Shown here: positions 33,470-43,397 of the stretch, piece after piece
Numbering within the stretch: the first letter of the stretch is position 1
Layout: every line of letters begins with the position of its first letter
NCBI GenBank assembly: GCA_003222115.1
Contig: QHUL01000057.1
Location: 1 to 64,000, forward strand
DNA length: 64,000 nt
Reading direction: 5' to 3'
Origin: Gemmatimonadota bacterium
GTDB taxonomy: Bacteria > Gemmatimonadota > Gemmatimonadetes > Gemmatimonadales > GWC2-71-9
Made by a program: the position numbers and the translations under genes
Notes under the pieces: generated by a model
Seen by the model: the letters and a program-made list of their open reading frames with translations, nothing else
Databases searched by the model: none
What the model was told of the DNA's origin: nothing

Positions 33470-33670
33470 ATGGCAAAGGGTAAAGTGAAGTGGTTCAATG
33501 ACGCGAAGGGCTTTGGCTTCATCGCGCAGGAGTCGGGTCCGGACGTGTTTGTCCACTTCACGGCGATCCAGGCCGAAGGCTTCCGCAGCCTGGCCGAGGG
33601 CGACACGGTGGAGTTCGAGGTCGCGCAGGGTCCCAAGGGCTTGCAGGCGCAGAACGTCCGCAAGGTCTGA
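33470..33670 (+). CDS. Cold-shock protein (CspA family)
   Basis: The 66-residue single cold-shock domain has the RNA-binding motifs KGFGFI (RNP1) and VFVHF (RNP2). It binds single-stranded RNA or DNA and melts structure. GAGGA precedes the ATG. A perfect GGGGCA/TGCCCC hairpin lies between the attenuator and the ribosome site. A strong terminator follows. Confidence 0.97.
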   Translation: MAKGKVKWFNDAKGFGFIAQESGPDVFVHFTAIQAEGFRSLAEGDTVEFEVAQGPKGLQAQNVRKV

Positions 33671-33693
33671 CCGACCTCCGGATCGCAGATCGA

Positions 33694-33726
33694 GCGGGCT
33701 CGGGGATTCCCCGAGCCCGCTTTTTT
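33694..33726 (+). terminator. Rho-independent terminator of the cold-shock gene
   Basis: A perfect 12-bp stem (33694-33705 with 33709-33720) has a 3-nt loop and is followed by TTTTTT. It is a textbook terminator 23 bp after the stop codon. Confidence 0.93.
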
Positions 33727-33735
33727 CCAGGCGAC

Positions 33736-33741
33736 TATATT
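33736..33741 (+). promoter_or_regulatory. TATATT -10 box of a leaderless gene
   Basis: TATATT lies exactly 6 nt before the ATG at 33748 and no Shine-Dalgarno sequence is present. It directly follows the cold-shock terminator. Confidence 0.55.
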
Positions 33742-33747
33742 GGCCCC

Positions 33748-34263
33748 ATGCGCGCTCTTCACTTCGCCTGCTCGTCGCTCCTCTTGCCCGTCGTGCTCGC
33801 AGCCCAGGCGCCGCCCGTCTACCGGGGATTCTCGCCGGGGATGGCCTACCGCGACTTCGCTACGCGCGCCCAGGCGCTGGCACGCCGCGATACGCTGCGC
33901 TGCAACACGTCGAAGAAGACCGCACAGCTGATGGAGTGCGGCGTGCAGATCCGCGACCCCTCGGATTCGACCAACTTCTACCTCAGCGCCTACGTGATCG
34001 AGGGCAAGGTGGCGATGCTCTCCTTTGGAGACTCCGGCGGCGTGCGCCTCGTGAAGCGCACACAGCGCGACCTGCTGCGGCACCTGGGTCCGGCGCACGC
34101 CACGGGAGTCGGCACCTGGGAGTGGAAGAACGGGCGCCGCGTGGCGCGGCTCAACTGGCGCGGGCGCGGAGGGGCGCGTTGGATCTACATCAATCTCGCC
34201 GACAACGACCTGATGGACGGCATCAGCCGGTACGTGAAGACGACGACCAAGCGCAAGCCCTAG
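33748..34263 (+). CDS. Exported hypothetical protein
   Basis: The 171-residue protein has a signal peptide ending in VVLAAQ, then a compact alpha/beta domain with two cysteines (LRCNTSK and MECGVQ) that may pair outside the cytoplasm. A basic tail (TTTKRKP) ends it. There is no known family. Its stop shares CTAG with the convergent hydrolase gene. Confidence 0.65.
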   Translation: MRALHFACSSLLLPVVLAAQAPPVYRGFSPGMAYRDFATRAQALARRDTLRCNTSKKTAQLMECGVQIRDPSDSTNFYLSAYVIEGKVAMLSFGDSGGVRLVKRTQRDLLRHLGPAHATGVGTWEWKNGRRVARLNWRGRGGARWIYINLADNDLMDGISRYVKTTTKRKP

Positions 34264-35195
34264 GCAAGCACCAGCCGCTCCGCGAGCTCGCCGATTCCTC
34301 GCGCGTTCTCCATCTGATCCAGCCAGCGCGGGGGCAGGCCCGCGACCCCTTCGCGCGCCCCCAGCAGGGCCCCGGCGACGGCTGCGTTGGTGTCGGTGTC
34401 GCCTCCTGCCTCCGCCAGGAAGATCAACGCTTCCTCGAGCGACGGCCGGTGCACCGCGCACCAGAACGCGATCTCCACGCAGTGCACCACGTACCCATAC
34501 TCGCCGGCTCGGGCGATGGGCAGGTCGCGCTCCTCTTCCCAGGGGACGCGGCGCAGCGCCTCCATGAGCGGCCGTGGCGCCCCGTCCGCCAGCCGGTGTA
34601 CCACTTCTTCCACGAAATGCGGGTTGCCGTGGAGTAGCTCGCGGGCCGCCAGGTTCACCGCCACGGCGCCCCACGTGCAACGCTCGTCGGCGTGCGTAAT
34701 GGCGGCCTGCTGGGCGGAGACGCGGATCAGCTTGTCGAGGCTGTCGTGGTAGCGGAGGGCGACGGGGAGGCAGCGCATCACGGCCCCGTTGCTCGCCGCC
34801 GTCCGGGGATCGGCATCGCGGGCCAGCCGCCCGGCCTCGAACGGATCGGCCCCTCGTTCGATCTGCTTGAGCGCCCGCTGCGTGGTGAGGCCGATGCCCC
34901 GCCCGTCGACCCGCATCCACCTCGCCCACCGCTCCGCGACGTCGCGGGCGTCGAAGTCACCCCGCTCCACCAGCGACTCGGCGAGCAGCAGGGTCATAGC
35001 CGCGTCGTCGTCGAACGCAGATCCCCTGGGCGCGGGGGCGAGGTCGCGAACGCCGCCCGGAAACGCCGCGCGGATCGCCTGCGCGGTGCCGAGTCGCTCG
35101 GTGGGCACGCCGAGCTGGTTGCCCGCCACGAGACCGAGCAGCGCTCCGCGCGCGCGCGCGAGCAATTGGGGGTCGGGCCCCGCGCCACCCGCCAT
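34260..35195 (-). CDS. ADP-ribosylglycohydrolase family protein
   Basis: The 311-residue protein of the DraG/ARH family shows the N-terminal GALLGLVAGNQLG, the metal-binding acidic run FDDDAAMT and the C-terminal GGDTDTNAA. It should remove ADP-ribose from proteins or small molecules using magnesium. Its ATG overlaps the kinase stop by one base (TGATG), so the two are translationally coupled. Confidence 0.88.
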   Translation of the reverse strand: MAGGAGPDPQLLARARGALLGLVAGNQLGVPTERLGTAQAIRAAFPGGVRDLAPAPRGSAFDDDAAMTLLLAESLVERGDFDARDVAERWARWMRVDGRGIGLTTQRALKQIERGADPFEAGRLARDADPRTAASNGAVMRCLPVALRYHDSLDKLIRVSAQQAAITHADERCTWGAVAVNLAARELLHGNPHFVEEVVHRLADGAPRPLMEALRRVPWEEERDLPIARAGEYGYVVHCVEIAFWCAVHRPSLEEALIFLAEAGGDTDTNAAVAGALLGAREGVAGLPPRWLDQMENARGIGELAERLVLA

Positions 35196-36871
35196 CAGTA
35201 CGTCAGGACGACGACCCCGCTGCGCGGCGCGACCCGAGCCGCGAACCCCTGCCGATCGGTGTGAGGACCGGTGTAGGGATGCGCGGTGTTGTAGGCCGCG
35301 ACGCCGGAGTTCGCATACAGCCGGTAGTAGCCGATGTGGGTGCGCACCGCGCCTTTCGGCACCACGCAGTTGCAGCGCCTCGCGGCCCCGGTGCCCGGAT
35401 TCACTTCCAAGGTGATGTCGGACGGCGTGGTGTTGGTGATGAGCGGCGCGAAATAGCTCTGCCCGTCCAGCTCGGCCCCGATCGCCGCGACCCGGCGGCC
35501 CCGCACGCGGCGCGCGGGTGGCAGCGCCCCTTCCAGCGGCTCACCAATGGGCGGCGAGCCCGGGCGGAGGAGCCGCCAGCGGAACTCGCCCCGCGTGCCC
35601 CGCGCGAGCGTCAGCCGCAGCGACGCCTGGGGGGCCACGGTGTCGAGCGGTGATCCATCCCGCAGGATCTCCACAGGCTCCACCAGACCGTTGTGCACCC
35701 ACACGACCCCCGATCCAATCACTCCCGTCCGCCCCAGATACCACACCGCCCAGACGCCGAGCGCCAGCGCGACGGCGCCGAGCAGCCACCAGCCGAGGCG
35801 GCTCGGGGCGGGCCGGAGCTCGCCGGAGCGCCGCACCTGGCGCTCCACACTGGCCGCGCCGACGAGCTGCGTCGGGCCGGAGGCCCGGCCCGCCCGCAGC
35901 GCCGCGAGCACTTCGTCGCCCGTTTGGTAACGGTCCTCGGGTTTCTTGGCGAGGCACTTCACGATCACGTCCGAGAGCCAGCGCGGGATCCTGGCGTTCA
36001 CGTCGCTCGCCACGGGCACGGGATCCGCGAGATGCTTGCCGACGATCTCCGCGCTCGACTTGCCGTCGTAGGGGGGCGTGCCGGTCACCATCTGGAACAG
36101 CATGGCGCCGAAGGCGTACAGGTCGCTGCGGCCGTCGAGGTCGCGCTGGCCCAACGCCTGTTCGGGACTCATGTACTGCACGGTGCCGACCGTGAAGCCC
36201 GTCGCCGTCTTGGAGTCTCCGGTGCCGGGGTCGAGTAGCTTGGCAATCCCGAAGTCGACGAGCAGCGCGCGCCCGGTCTTCGCCTCGAGCATCACGTTGT
36301 CCGGCTTGATGTCGCGATGGACCAGGCCCTGGGCGTGGGCATGAGCGAGCGCCTGCAGCACCGGCTCTGCCACCCTCACGGCATCGTCGGGAGTGAGCGG
36401 ACCCCGGCGCCGCAGCGCGTCGGCCAGCGACTCCCCCTCGACGAACGGCATCACGTAGTACACCAGACCCTCGCCGTCCCCGGTGAAGTGGATCGGCAGG
36501 ATGGCGGGGTGTTGGAGCCGCGCGAGGGCCTTCGCCTCCTGGCGGAACCGCGCCAGCATTCCCGGCGTCCAGGCGACCTCGGGGTGCAGGACCTTGCAAG
36601 CGAGGCGCCGGTCGAGGTCCGTGTCCCACAGCTCGTAGACCTCCGCGAACCCGCCGCGGCCCACCAGCCCCTTGACCTGATATTTCGGGCCGAGCGCGCG
36701 CGCCAGGCGGTCGGGTACGTGCTCGCCCGCGCGCGGGGGCGGAGGGGGAGGCGAGGCCGCCGCGCGCTCATTCGAGATCACGGTGGGGGACGGAGTGCCG
36801 CAGGCGGGACAAAATGCCGCCGCCGTGGGGATCTCGCCGCGGCACGAGGGGCAGGTGAGCTGGGTCGTCAC
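35195..36871 (-). CDS. Membrane serine/threonine protein kinase with zinc ribbon
   Basis: The 558-residue protein begins with a zinc ribbon (Cys 7, 10, 21 and 24) and a Pro-rich linker. A complete Hanks-type kinase domain follows (about 60-325): GRGGFAEVY loop, CKVL lysine, HRDIKPDN catalytic loop, DFG and the SPEQ variant of APE. One membrane helix (about 374-392) is followed by a 165-residue external beta-rich domain with a CNC pair. The GTG start at 36871 keeps the ribbon at the N-terminus; a TTG 12 codons upstream is the alternative. It should sense something outside and phosphorylate cytoplasmic targets. Confidence 0.93.
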   Translation of the reverse strand: MTTQLTCPSCRGEIPTAAAFCPACGTPSPTVISNERAAASPPPPPPRAGEHVPDRLARALGPKYQVKGLVGRGGFAEVYELWDTDLDRRLACKVLHPEVAWTPGMLARFRQEAKALARLQHPAILPIHFTGDGEGLVYYVMPFVEGESLADALRRRGPLTPDDAVRVAEPVLQALAHAHAQGLVHRDIKPDNVMLEAKTGRALLVDFGIAKLLDPGTGDSKTATGFTVGTVQYMSPEQALGQRDLDGRSDLYAFGAMLFQMVTGTPPYDGKSSAEIVGKHLADPVPVASDVNARIPRWLSDVIVKCLAKKPEDRYQTGDEVLAALRAGRASGPTQLVGAASVERQVRRSGELRPAPSRLGWWLLGAVALALGVWAVWYLGRTGVIGSGVVWVHNGLVEPVEILRDGSPLDTVAPQASLRLTLARGTRGEFRWRLLRPGSPPIGEPLEGALPPARRVRGRRVAAIGAELDGQSYFAPLITNTTPSDITLEVNPGTGAARRCNCVVPKGAVRTHIGYYRLYANSGVAAYNTAHPYTGPHTDRQGFAARVAPRSGVVVLTY

Positions 36872-36911
36872 GGCACCAAAGATTTGTGTTCGGAGGCAGC
36901 CGTGCAATGGT

Positions 36912-36917
36912 TAAGTT
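36912..36917 (+). promoter_or_regulatory. TAAGTT -10-like box of a leaderless gene
   Basis: TAAGTT is followed by exactly 6 nt and the ATG at 36924, with no ribosome-binding site. Confidence 0.4.
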
Positions 36918-36923
36918 GTTGCG

Positions 36924-37772
36924 ATGCTTCTCGTCCGCATCTTGCTCGGCCTGCTCCTCGGCTACGCGGTGCTGGTGCTCCTCGCCTGGGCGTTCCAGGA
37001 GCGCATCGCGTTCCCTGCGCCCCGAGGGGCCGTCCCGGACCCGCGACAGGTCGGTGCCGCGAACGGCGAGCGGATCGAGCTCATGATGCGAGACGGGACG
37101 AAGCTTGCGGGGTGGTATCTCACGCCGCGGGGGCCCGCCGGGGACCGTCCCGGCCCGCCCTGGCCCGCCCTGCTCTGGTTCTACGGCAACGGGGAGAACA
37201 TCGCGTCCATCGGGGCCATCGTGCGCGACTTCCAGCCGCCGGGCGCGGCGCTGCTGGTGGTCGACTATCCGGGCTACGGAGGCAGCGGCGGGCGGGCGAC
37301 CGAGGCGACCATGAACGAGGCGGCCGACTTAGCCTACGCCGCCGTCGCACGCCGCCCGGACGTGGACCGCGCGCGCATCTATGCCTACGGGCGCTCCCTC
37401 GGATCCGCCGTCGCCTCCCACGTCGCGGCGGGGAACGTGGTGGCCGGGCTCGTCCTCGAGTCCCCCTTCACGAACGCCCTGGACATCGCGCGCGAGCACT
37501 ACGCACTGTTCCCGCGCTTCATCGTGCGGCTGCGGCTCGACAACCTCGCCAACCTGCGTCTGGTCCGCTGCCCCGTGCTGGTGTTCCACGGCACGGCCGA
37601 CCGGCTCGCGCCCCTCGCCATGGGGCGCCGCGTCGCCGCGGCCGCAGCCGGGGGCCCGGCCGAGCTGGTCTTGATCCAGGGCGCCGGGCACAACGACACC
37701 TACGACCTCGGTGGGGAAGCTTACCGTCGCAAGCTGTGGCAGTTCGTGCTGGGAGGCGCGCCGGTCAGATGA
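36924..37772 (+). CDS. Membrane-anchored alpha/beta hydrolase (BEM46/ABHD13-like)
   Basis: The 282-residue protein has an N-terminal membrane anchor (residues 3-24) and an alpha/beta hydrolase fold: the GNGENIAS oxyanion region, nucleophile YGRSLGS (GxSxG), FHGTADRLAP with the Asp, and GAGHND with the His. The catalytic triad is complete. It is likely an esterase or thioesterase facing the periplasm or cytoplasm. Its last 8 bp overlap the convergent gene. Confidence 0.85.
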   Translation: MLLVRILLGLLLGYAVLVLLAWAFQERIAFPAPRGAVPDPRQVGAANGERIELMMRDGTKLAGWYLTPRGPAGDRPGPPWPALLWFYGNGENIASIGAIVRDFQPPGAALLVVDYPGYGGSGGRATEATMNEAADLAYAAVARRPDVDRARIYAYGRSLGSAVASHVAAGNVVAGLVLESPFTNALDIAREHYALFPRFIVRLRLDNLANLRLVRCPVLVFHGTADRLAPLAMGRRVAAAAAGGPAELVLIQGAGHNDTYDLGGEAYRRKLWQFVLGGAPVR

Positions 37773-38622
37773 CGTTGACGGGAACGATCCGGTCGCGCCC
37801 CTGCTCGAAGCGCCGTTCGGCGTCGTCCAGCGTCCGCTGAACGGCGGCCTCGTCGGCGTCGCCGAACTTGGAGCTCGGCGCGAGGCGCCCGGTCAGCTTG
37901 CGCACCGCCACGAGGGCGCGGGTCACCTCACAGCGCTCGAGATCGGGGTCGGTGTGCCCCGTGACGAGCAGCTGCTCGAACAGCGGCAGGCTGCGCCGGT
38001 CGCACAGCACATAGAGGGACTCGAGGATCTTCGGCCCGAGGAAGCGCCGCAGCATCTCGTCCGCGCGAATCCGCTGGAACAGCTCGACCAGCAGGCCCGC
38101 CTGGCCCGGGTAGTAGCGCGCCGCCTCCACCGCCGCCGCGACGAACGCATGATGCGCGCCCGGCGTCGTGAGGTAGCGCTCGAACAGCGGCCACGCCCCT
38201 TGCGGATGACGCTCGGCGAGAGCGAGGAAGGCGAAGTAACGACGTGCCAGGGGTGCCCGCGTGTCGGCCACGATGGTCCGGAGCCCGGCAACGCCCCAGC
38301 GCGCCCCCACCAGCGCCGCCGCCGCCGCGTGCTGCCAGCGCTCGATCTCGGGGACGCGGAACGTGACGAGGTGCGGGTCGAGAAAGGCGCGACACCGCTC
38401 CAGCACGGCGAGCAGGCGACGGTCCACCTGCGCCAGGGCGCGCTCGAGCGCCGCCCCCGCTCCCCCCGCCCCCGTCGCCCGCCGCCCCAGCGCCACTGCC
38501 TCCCAGCCGACCTGGTCGAGGTCGCTCTCGCGCCAGACGCGCTCGAAGGCGACCGCGTCGGCGCTCGCGAGCAGCCGCTCGAGAGCGTCGGTGAAGCGGC
38601 AGAGACTGTGAATCGCTTCCAT
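37765..38622 (-). CDS. Hypothetical helical protein
   Basis: The 285-residue, almost all-helical protein has repeats of aromatic and basic residues (RRYFAFLALAERHPQGAWPLFERYLTT, given only as a sense of composition in two helices) and no signal peptide or known motif; it may be HEAT-like. The ATG at 38622 has AGG 4 nt upstream; an ATG six codons earlier (38640) is possible. It is divergent from the solute-binding gene. Confidence 0.6.
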   Translation of the reverse strand: MEAIHSLCRFTDALERLLASADAVAFERVWRESDLDQVGWEAVALGRRATGAGGAGAALERALAQVDRRLLAVLERCRAFLDPHLVTFRVPEIERWQHAAAAALVGARWGVAGLRTIVADTRAPLARRYFAFLALAERHPQGAWPLFERYLTTPGAHHAFVAAAVEAARYYPGQAGLLVELFQRIRADEMLRRFLGPKILESLYVLCDRRSLPLFEQLLVTGHTDPDLERCEVTRALVAVRKLTGRLAPSSKFGDADEAAVQRTLDDAERRFEQGRDRIVPVNVI

Positions 38623-38782
38623 CGGACCTAAAAAGATCATCCACGTCGGTCTGGAAAACCAGGTGGAAACCGGGTGGAGAACCTGTGGAGCGCTGGGGAT
38701 AACGTTGCGCTTCCTCCGTGTCCAGCTTAACCTTGCCGCGCGCCTGGCCGACACCAGTCATTCCGTTTCTCCTGCGGTACCT

Positions 38783-38794
38783 GGAGGGCTCCTG
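38783..38794 (+). promoter_or_regulatory. Ribosome-binding site that favours a CTG start
   Basis: GGAGGG (38783-38788) lies 3 nt before a CTG (38792-38794) that opens a clean lipoprotein signal. Upstream in-frame ATG and TTG codons have no ribosome site and would add a long unsuitable N-terminus. Confidence 0.5.
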
Positions 38795-39904
38795 GGAAGA
38801 AGGCCAGTCCTGCTCGGCGCCGCGCTGTGGCTGGCGGCCTGCTCCCACGAAGCCGGTCCGATCGTCATCGGCGTCGCCGGCCCGTTCTCCCAGCCTCGAG
38901 GTGTGGCGATGCGGCAAGCCGCCGAGCTGGCGGCAGCCGAGATCAACGCCAAGGGGGGCGTGAAGGGTCGGCCCCTCAGGCTGCGGGTCGTCGACGATTC
39001 CGGCAGCGAGGACGCCGCCGTGCGCGTGGCCGAGGAGCTGTACCGGGACCCGGACGTGCTGGCGGTCGTGGGGCACCTGACGTCAGGCACGACCCTCGCG
39101 GCGGCGCGCGTGTACGGCGGCGGCGCGAACCCCGTTCCCGTGATCTCTCCGTCCGCGTCCAGTCCCGATCTCAGCGGGATCAATCCGTATTTCTTCCGGG
39201 TGTGTCCGAGCGACCTGTCCCACGGCCCGGAGCTCGCCCGCTTCGCCCGGCAATCGTTGGGAGCGAAGCGGGCGGGCGTCGTGTACATCAACAACGATTA
39301 CGGCCGCGGGATCCGGAAGACGTTCGCGGGCGAGTTCACGCGACTCGGCGGCGTCGTCGTGGAAGCCGATCCCTACGTGCCAGCCACTGCCTCGCTCGAG
39401 CCCTACCTGTCGCGCATGCGGCGGGGCGGCACGGACGTGCTGGTGCTGGCGACGGAGCGGCCCGGGGCGGAGCTCGCCCTCCGTGAGATGCAGACACTCG
39501 GGCTGCGGTGGCCGGTGATCGGCGGCGACGCGCTCACCGGCATCGAAGCCGACGGGCCGCTCGCCGCAGGCGTGCACGTCTCCTCGGCGTACCTGCCCGA
39601 CCGGCCGGACGAGCGCAACCGTGACTTCGTGGCCACCTACGCGCGCGCCTACCAGGGCCAGCGGCCCGACCACCGGGGCGCCGGGGCGTACGACATCGTG
39701 CGCCTGCTGGCGCTGGCGATCCGGGCGGGGGGGCCCGACCGAGACGCGATCCGCCACTACCTGGTAAAGGTGGGCCGCGGCAGGCCCGCGTTCGATGGCG
39801 TGACGGGGGCGATCGCGTTCGACGAGCGCGGGGACGTCGCCGGCAGGCCCGTGACGATCGGCGTCGTGCGGGACGGGCGGCTCGTCACGGAGCACGGGCG
39901 GTGA
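38792..39904 (+). CDS. LivK-like solute-binding lipoprotein
   Basis: The 370-residue (from CTG) periplasmic-binding protein has a short signal with Arg-Arg and lipobox WLAAC. The family I (branched-chain amino acid type) fold is evident: [46 protein letters not shown] and [10 protein letters not shown]. No permease or ATPase gene is nearby. It overlaps the chemoreceptor gene by GTGA, so it probably presents ligand to that receptor. Confidence 0.88.
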   Translation: MGRRPVLLGAALWLAACSHEAGPIVIGVAGPFSQPRGVAMRQAAELAAAEINAKGGVKGRPLRLRVVDDSGSEDAAVRVAEELYRDPDVLAVVGHLTSGTTLAAARVYGGGANPVPVISPSASSPDLSGINPYFFRVCPSDLSHGPELARFARQSLGAKRAGVVYINNDYGRGIRKTFAGEFTRLGGVVVEADPYVPATASLEPYLSRMRRGGTDVLVLATERPGAELALREMQTLGLRWPVIGGDALTGIEADGPLAAGVHVSSAYLPDRPDERNRDFVATYARAYQGQRPDHRGAGAYDIVRLLALAIRAGGPDRDAIRHYLVKVGRGRPAFDGVTGAIAFDERGDVAGRPVTIGVVRDGRLVTEHGR

Positions 39905-41601
39905 GGGCGGCGCCGCTCGACACGATCCGCTTCCGGATCCTGCTGGGGCTGTTCGGCCTGACGGCGGGCCTCGTCCTCACGGCCGCCTACGGTGCCGCGA
40001 CGCTGCGAATGCTCCGCCGGTCCGTCGCCGCGGAGCTGGCGGCCTTGCGCGCCGCGAGCGAGGTGGGGAGCGGCCTCGTGAGCGCGGTGTTCGACGAGAT
40101 CCGCGCGGCCGAGCTGTATCTCGCCACGCCCGGCACGACCGCGCGGGATCACTTCCAGGCCGCCGCGGACGACGCGTTCGACTACGAACGCCGGCTCGAG
40201 AACCTGGGCGGCCTGTCCAACGAGGACCGTCTCACGGTGATCCGCATCAAGCAATTGCAGGCGTCGATCCAGGTCGACTACGCCCTCGCGCACGCGCTCA
40301 AGGACCTGGGGCGTGATCGCGAGGCCCAGGCGGAGGCGGTCGCGGTGCGCGAGCCCACGGCCGAGCTCACCCGATTGGTGCGCGACCTCTCAGGCCGCCA
40401 GGCGGTGCGGGCCGCCCAGGCGGGCGACCGCCTGGCGGCCGCTTCGCGGCGGGGCGAGCGGATCCTCTGGCTTGTGCTGACGCTCTTGGTCGTGGCGGGC
40501 GGCGTGCTGTCGTTCTACACGCTGCGCTGGGTCGAGGGGCCGCTGGGCCGACTCGTGACGGCGGCCGAGCGGTTCGGGGCCGGGGACCTGCGGCCGGTCA
40601 CGACCGGCCGGATGCCGCGGGAGTTTCGCGTGCTGGCGGACGCCTTGCAGCAGATGGGCGACCGGCTGCGCCGGATCGTGGGCGACGTGATCACGGAGTC
40701 CGACCGCATTGCCGGTTCGGCAGGCGACCTGTCGGCCGTGAGCGAGCAGCTGGCGGCGTCGGCGAGCGAGGTGTCCACGGCGATGGTCGACATCTCGGGG
40801 GGCGCCGAGGCGCAGCGGGCCGAGCTCGGGTCGATGGGCTCGAGCCTGGAGCAGCTGCGCACGGCCACGGGTCAGATGGCCGAGCTGGCCGAGCGCGCGG
40901 CCCAGCTGGGCGAGGAGATCCGCACCGTCGCCGACCGCCACCGCGGAGACGTGGCGGCGGCGGGGACGGCGCTGCTCGACGTGCGGGAAGTGGTGCAGAC
41001 GACGTCCAAGCAGATCACCGAGCTGGCGGCGCAGAGCGCCGCGATCGACGACTTCGTCGATCTCATCAAGCGCATCTCCTCCCAGACGAACCTGCTCGCG
41101 CTCAACGCCGCCATCGAAGCGGCGCGCGCGGGCGAGCACGGCCGGGGGTTCGCCGTGGTCGCCGAGGAGGTACGGCAGCTCGCCGACGAGTCGGCCCGGG
41201 CGGCCGAGGCGGTCACCCGCACCACCACGGTCATCCGCGACCAGATGGAGGACGTGACGGCGACCATGGCGGCTGGCCAGGCCAAAGTCCGGGGCATCGA
41301 GTCGGTGGCGGAAGGCGCGGCGCGGGGGCTCGCCGAGATCGTGGCGGCGGTGGAGCAGGTGGAGCAGGCGGCGGAGAAGGTGCGGCGCGCGGCGCAGACG
41401 AACCGTGAGACCACCGAGCGGCTGCGGCAGCAGGCGGAGCAGGTGGCGGCGCGCTCCAGCGCGCACGCAGCCGGCGCGGAGCAGGTCACGGCCGCCACGG
41501 AGGAGCAGGGCGCCTCGACCGAAGAGATGGCGGCCGCCGCGGGCAACCTGCTGCAGGCGGCGGAAAGGCTGCGCGGGCTGGTGCGGGGGTTTCGGGTCTA
41601 G
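39901..41601 (+). CDS. Methyl-accepting chemotaxis protein
   Basis: The 566-residue receptor has a first membrane helix (about 11-34), a roughly 150-residue helical periplasmic domain, a second helix (about 182-201) and a HAMP domain (about 203-256). The cytoplasmic signalling coiled coil has the conserved tip [20 protein letters not shown] and [13 protein letters not shown]. It lacks a CheR-docking pentapeptide. It is coupled by GTGA to the solute-binding lipoprotein. No che genes are in the window. Confidence 0.95.
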   Translation: MRAAPLDTIRFRILLGLFGLTAGLVLTAAYGAATLRMLRRSVAAELAALRAASEVGSGLVSAVFDEIRAAELYLATPGTTARDHFQAAADDAFDYERRLENLGGLSNEDRLTVIRIKQLQASIQVDYALAHALKDLGRDREAQAEAVAVREPTAELTRLVRDLSGRQAVRAAQAGDRLAAASRRGERILWLVLTLLVVAGGVLSFYTLRWVEGPLGRLVTAAERFGAGDLRPVTTGRMPREFRVLADALQQMGDRLRRIVGDVITESDRIAGSAGDLSAVSEQLAASASEVSTAMVDISGGAEAQRAELGSMGSSLEQLRTATGQMAELAERAAQLGEEIRTVADRHRGDVAAAGTALLDVREVVQTTSKQITELAAQSAAIDDFVDLIKRISSQTNLLALNAAIEAARAGEHGRGFAVVAEEVRQLADESARAAEAVTRTTTVIRDQMEDVTATMAAGQAKVRGIESVAEGAARGLAEIVAAVEQVEQAAEKVRRAAQTNRETTERLRQQAEQVAARSSAHAAGAEQVTAATEEQGASTEEMAAAAGNLLQAAERLRGLVRGFRV

Positions 41602-43397
41602 GGCCGCCAGTTCGGCTGGATGTCGATCACTGAGACGCCCGGGGCTGCGCCGCGCCCGACGAGGCGCCGGTCCTGGAAATAGGTGGCCGCCGTCGTCGTA
41701 CCCGCAACCTTGTAGACGAGCAGCTGGACGAACGGGCCGTCCGGGCCGCCGCCCACGAGCACGATGTCTTTCCCATCCGGCGACCAATCGTAGCCGAGCG
41801 CGGCAGTGCTCAAGTCACACAGCCGTTCGTCGCTCACCTGCTGTTCCCCGGTCCCATCCGCGTTGACCCGCCAGTAGTCGATCGAACACCCGCCGGTGTT
41901 CCGCAGGAACACAATCTGCCGACCATCCGGCGAAAATACCGGCCGGCTGTCGGAATCCGTGGTCGGCCCCTTGGTCAGCTGCAGCAACCCGGTGCCGTCG
42001 CGATTGATCACGTACAGCCTCTGCACGAACCGCGGGTCCGTTGCCGAGAAGACCATCACGTCGCCCGCCGGGGACCAGTCGAGCTCGCTGATCTGCAGCA
42101 CCCCGGCGCCAGCGTCGAGCGGATTCGGCGTGAGCTGCTGCAACCCTGTGCCATCGACGTTTGCCGTGTAGATCGCACTGGTTGTCTGCAGCAGCAGCGG
42201 GGGGATGAGACTATCGCGCGCAAACGCCAAGCGGTCCGGATTGCGCGGGTCCCACGCGAACGACCCGGAGCCCGTGAGCCGTGTCGGCACCACGTCGCTG
42301 AGCACGATCCGTGGGACCTGGGACAGTAAGGCGATCGCGCCGGTAGCGTCGAGGATCACGCACACGTGCTGGTTGGAGGAACCATCCCCGCACTCATACC
42401 CGAGGTGCAGACCGTTCGGGCTCCAGCGCGGGCGGTAAGCGCCGTTCACGGCGTCGCCCGCCACGAATGCGTCGGTATCTCCTGCCCACCGGGCAACCCA
42501 AAGCTGTTGCGGCTGCGGGAGCGGACCTGACGGCTGGAACGTGTACGCCACTCGCTGCCGGTCCGGAGACCACCGGGGGTTCACAGCACCGAACGCCCCG
42601 TTGCCGCTGATGGGGAACCGCCCCGTGCCATCGGTGTTTGCGCAGAACAGGCCGCTCGACTGCCCGCTCGCGGAATCGCCAGCGAACAGCACCGCTGCCT
42701 GCGTTACGGGTGCGTTGATTGCCAGACGCAGCGTGTCCGTCGAGCCGGGGATGGACGCCGCGACGCGTGCGGGACCACACGAGGTGCCCGAGAGCGCGGT
42801 CAAGCCGGGTCCGCTCGTGAGCGCCACCAGGGCGGGCGTGACGTTCGTGAGCCGGACGGGGACGTTCGGCACAGGAACGCCGAGCAAGTCCACCGACACC
42901 GTCGGCGTCACGGACTCGCTCAGCTTCAGAGTGAGGTTTTGCGGGCCGAGGGTCACGCGGCACCCCGCGCCCAGTTGACAGGGGCCAACGTAGATCACCG
43001 ACACAGCCACGGGCGGGATCGGGATCCCTCCCGTGACCGCGACCGTGTCGATCCCCGAATACAGCACCGTCCCGTCCGACGTGCGGATCCCCTCGAGCGA
43101 CACTTCGAACAGCGTCGGAGAGCTCCCGACGACGTGGACGGGCACGGTCACCTGGGCGTTCCCCGCGGCGTCCACGCCGACGCTCGTGTCTGCGACCAAC
43201 CTTCGGGCCGGGAGCTCCGTCACGATCACCCGCAGCCGGTCGAGATCGCCCAGGAGCACATCTCCGGCCGGAACCGTCGCCTGCGACCCGGGGAACACCG
43301 GGACGATCGCGAGACTGGGCCGCCCCAGGCGCGGCCCGGCCCAGTCCGCGCAGGCGACCGCGCTACCCAGGGCGAGCAACACGGCCAGCCGCCGCAT
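41598..43397 (-). CDS. PD40 (TolB-like) propeller lipoprotein
   Basis: The 599-residue protein has a signal ending in [10 protein letters not shown] (lipobox at the Cys), a beta-rich N-terminal half (about 30-245) and PD40 repeats from about 270 ([41 protein letters not shown]). It should be a lipoprotein facing the periplasm or surface. Its start overlaps the barrel gene stop by one base (TGATG). Its stop shares CTAG with the convergent chemoreceptor gene. Confidence 0.82.
   Translation of the reverse strand: MRRLAVLLALGSAVACADWAGPRLGRPSLAIVPVFPGSQATVPAGDVLLGDLDRLRVIVTELPARRLVADTSVGVDAAGNAQVTVPVHVVGSSPTLFEVSLEGIRTSDGTVLYSGIDTVAVTGGIPIPPVAVSVIYVGPCQLGAGCRVTLGPQNLTLKLSESVTPTVSVDLLGVPVPNVPVRLTNVTPALVALTSGPGLTALSGTSCGPARVAASIPGSTDTLRLAINAPVTQAAVLFAGDSASGQSSGLFCANTDGTGRFPISGNGAFGAVNPRWSPDRQRVAYTFQPSGPLPQPQQLWVARWAGDTDAFVAGDAVNGAYRPRWSPNGLHLGYECGDGSSNQHVCVILDATGAIALLSQVPRIVLSDVVPTRLTGSGSFAWDPRNPDRLAFARDSLIPPLLLQTTSAIYTANVDGTGLQQLTPNPLDAGAGVLQISELDWSPAGDVMVFSATDPRFVQRLYVINRDGTGLLQLTKGPTTDSDSRPVFSPDGRQIVFLRNTGGCSIDYWRVNADGTGEQQVSDERLCDLSTAALGYDWSPDGKDIVLVGGGPDGPFVQLLVYKVAGTTTAATYFQDRRLVGRGAAPGVSVIDIQPNWRP

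Noticed and set aside
36872-36907. TTG start for the kinase, 12 codons upstream
   Set aside because: It has no ribosome site and would put a non-conserved tail before the zinc ribbon; the GTG at 36871 places the ribbon at the N-terminus.
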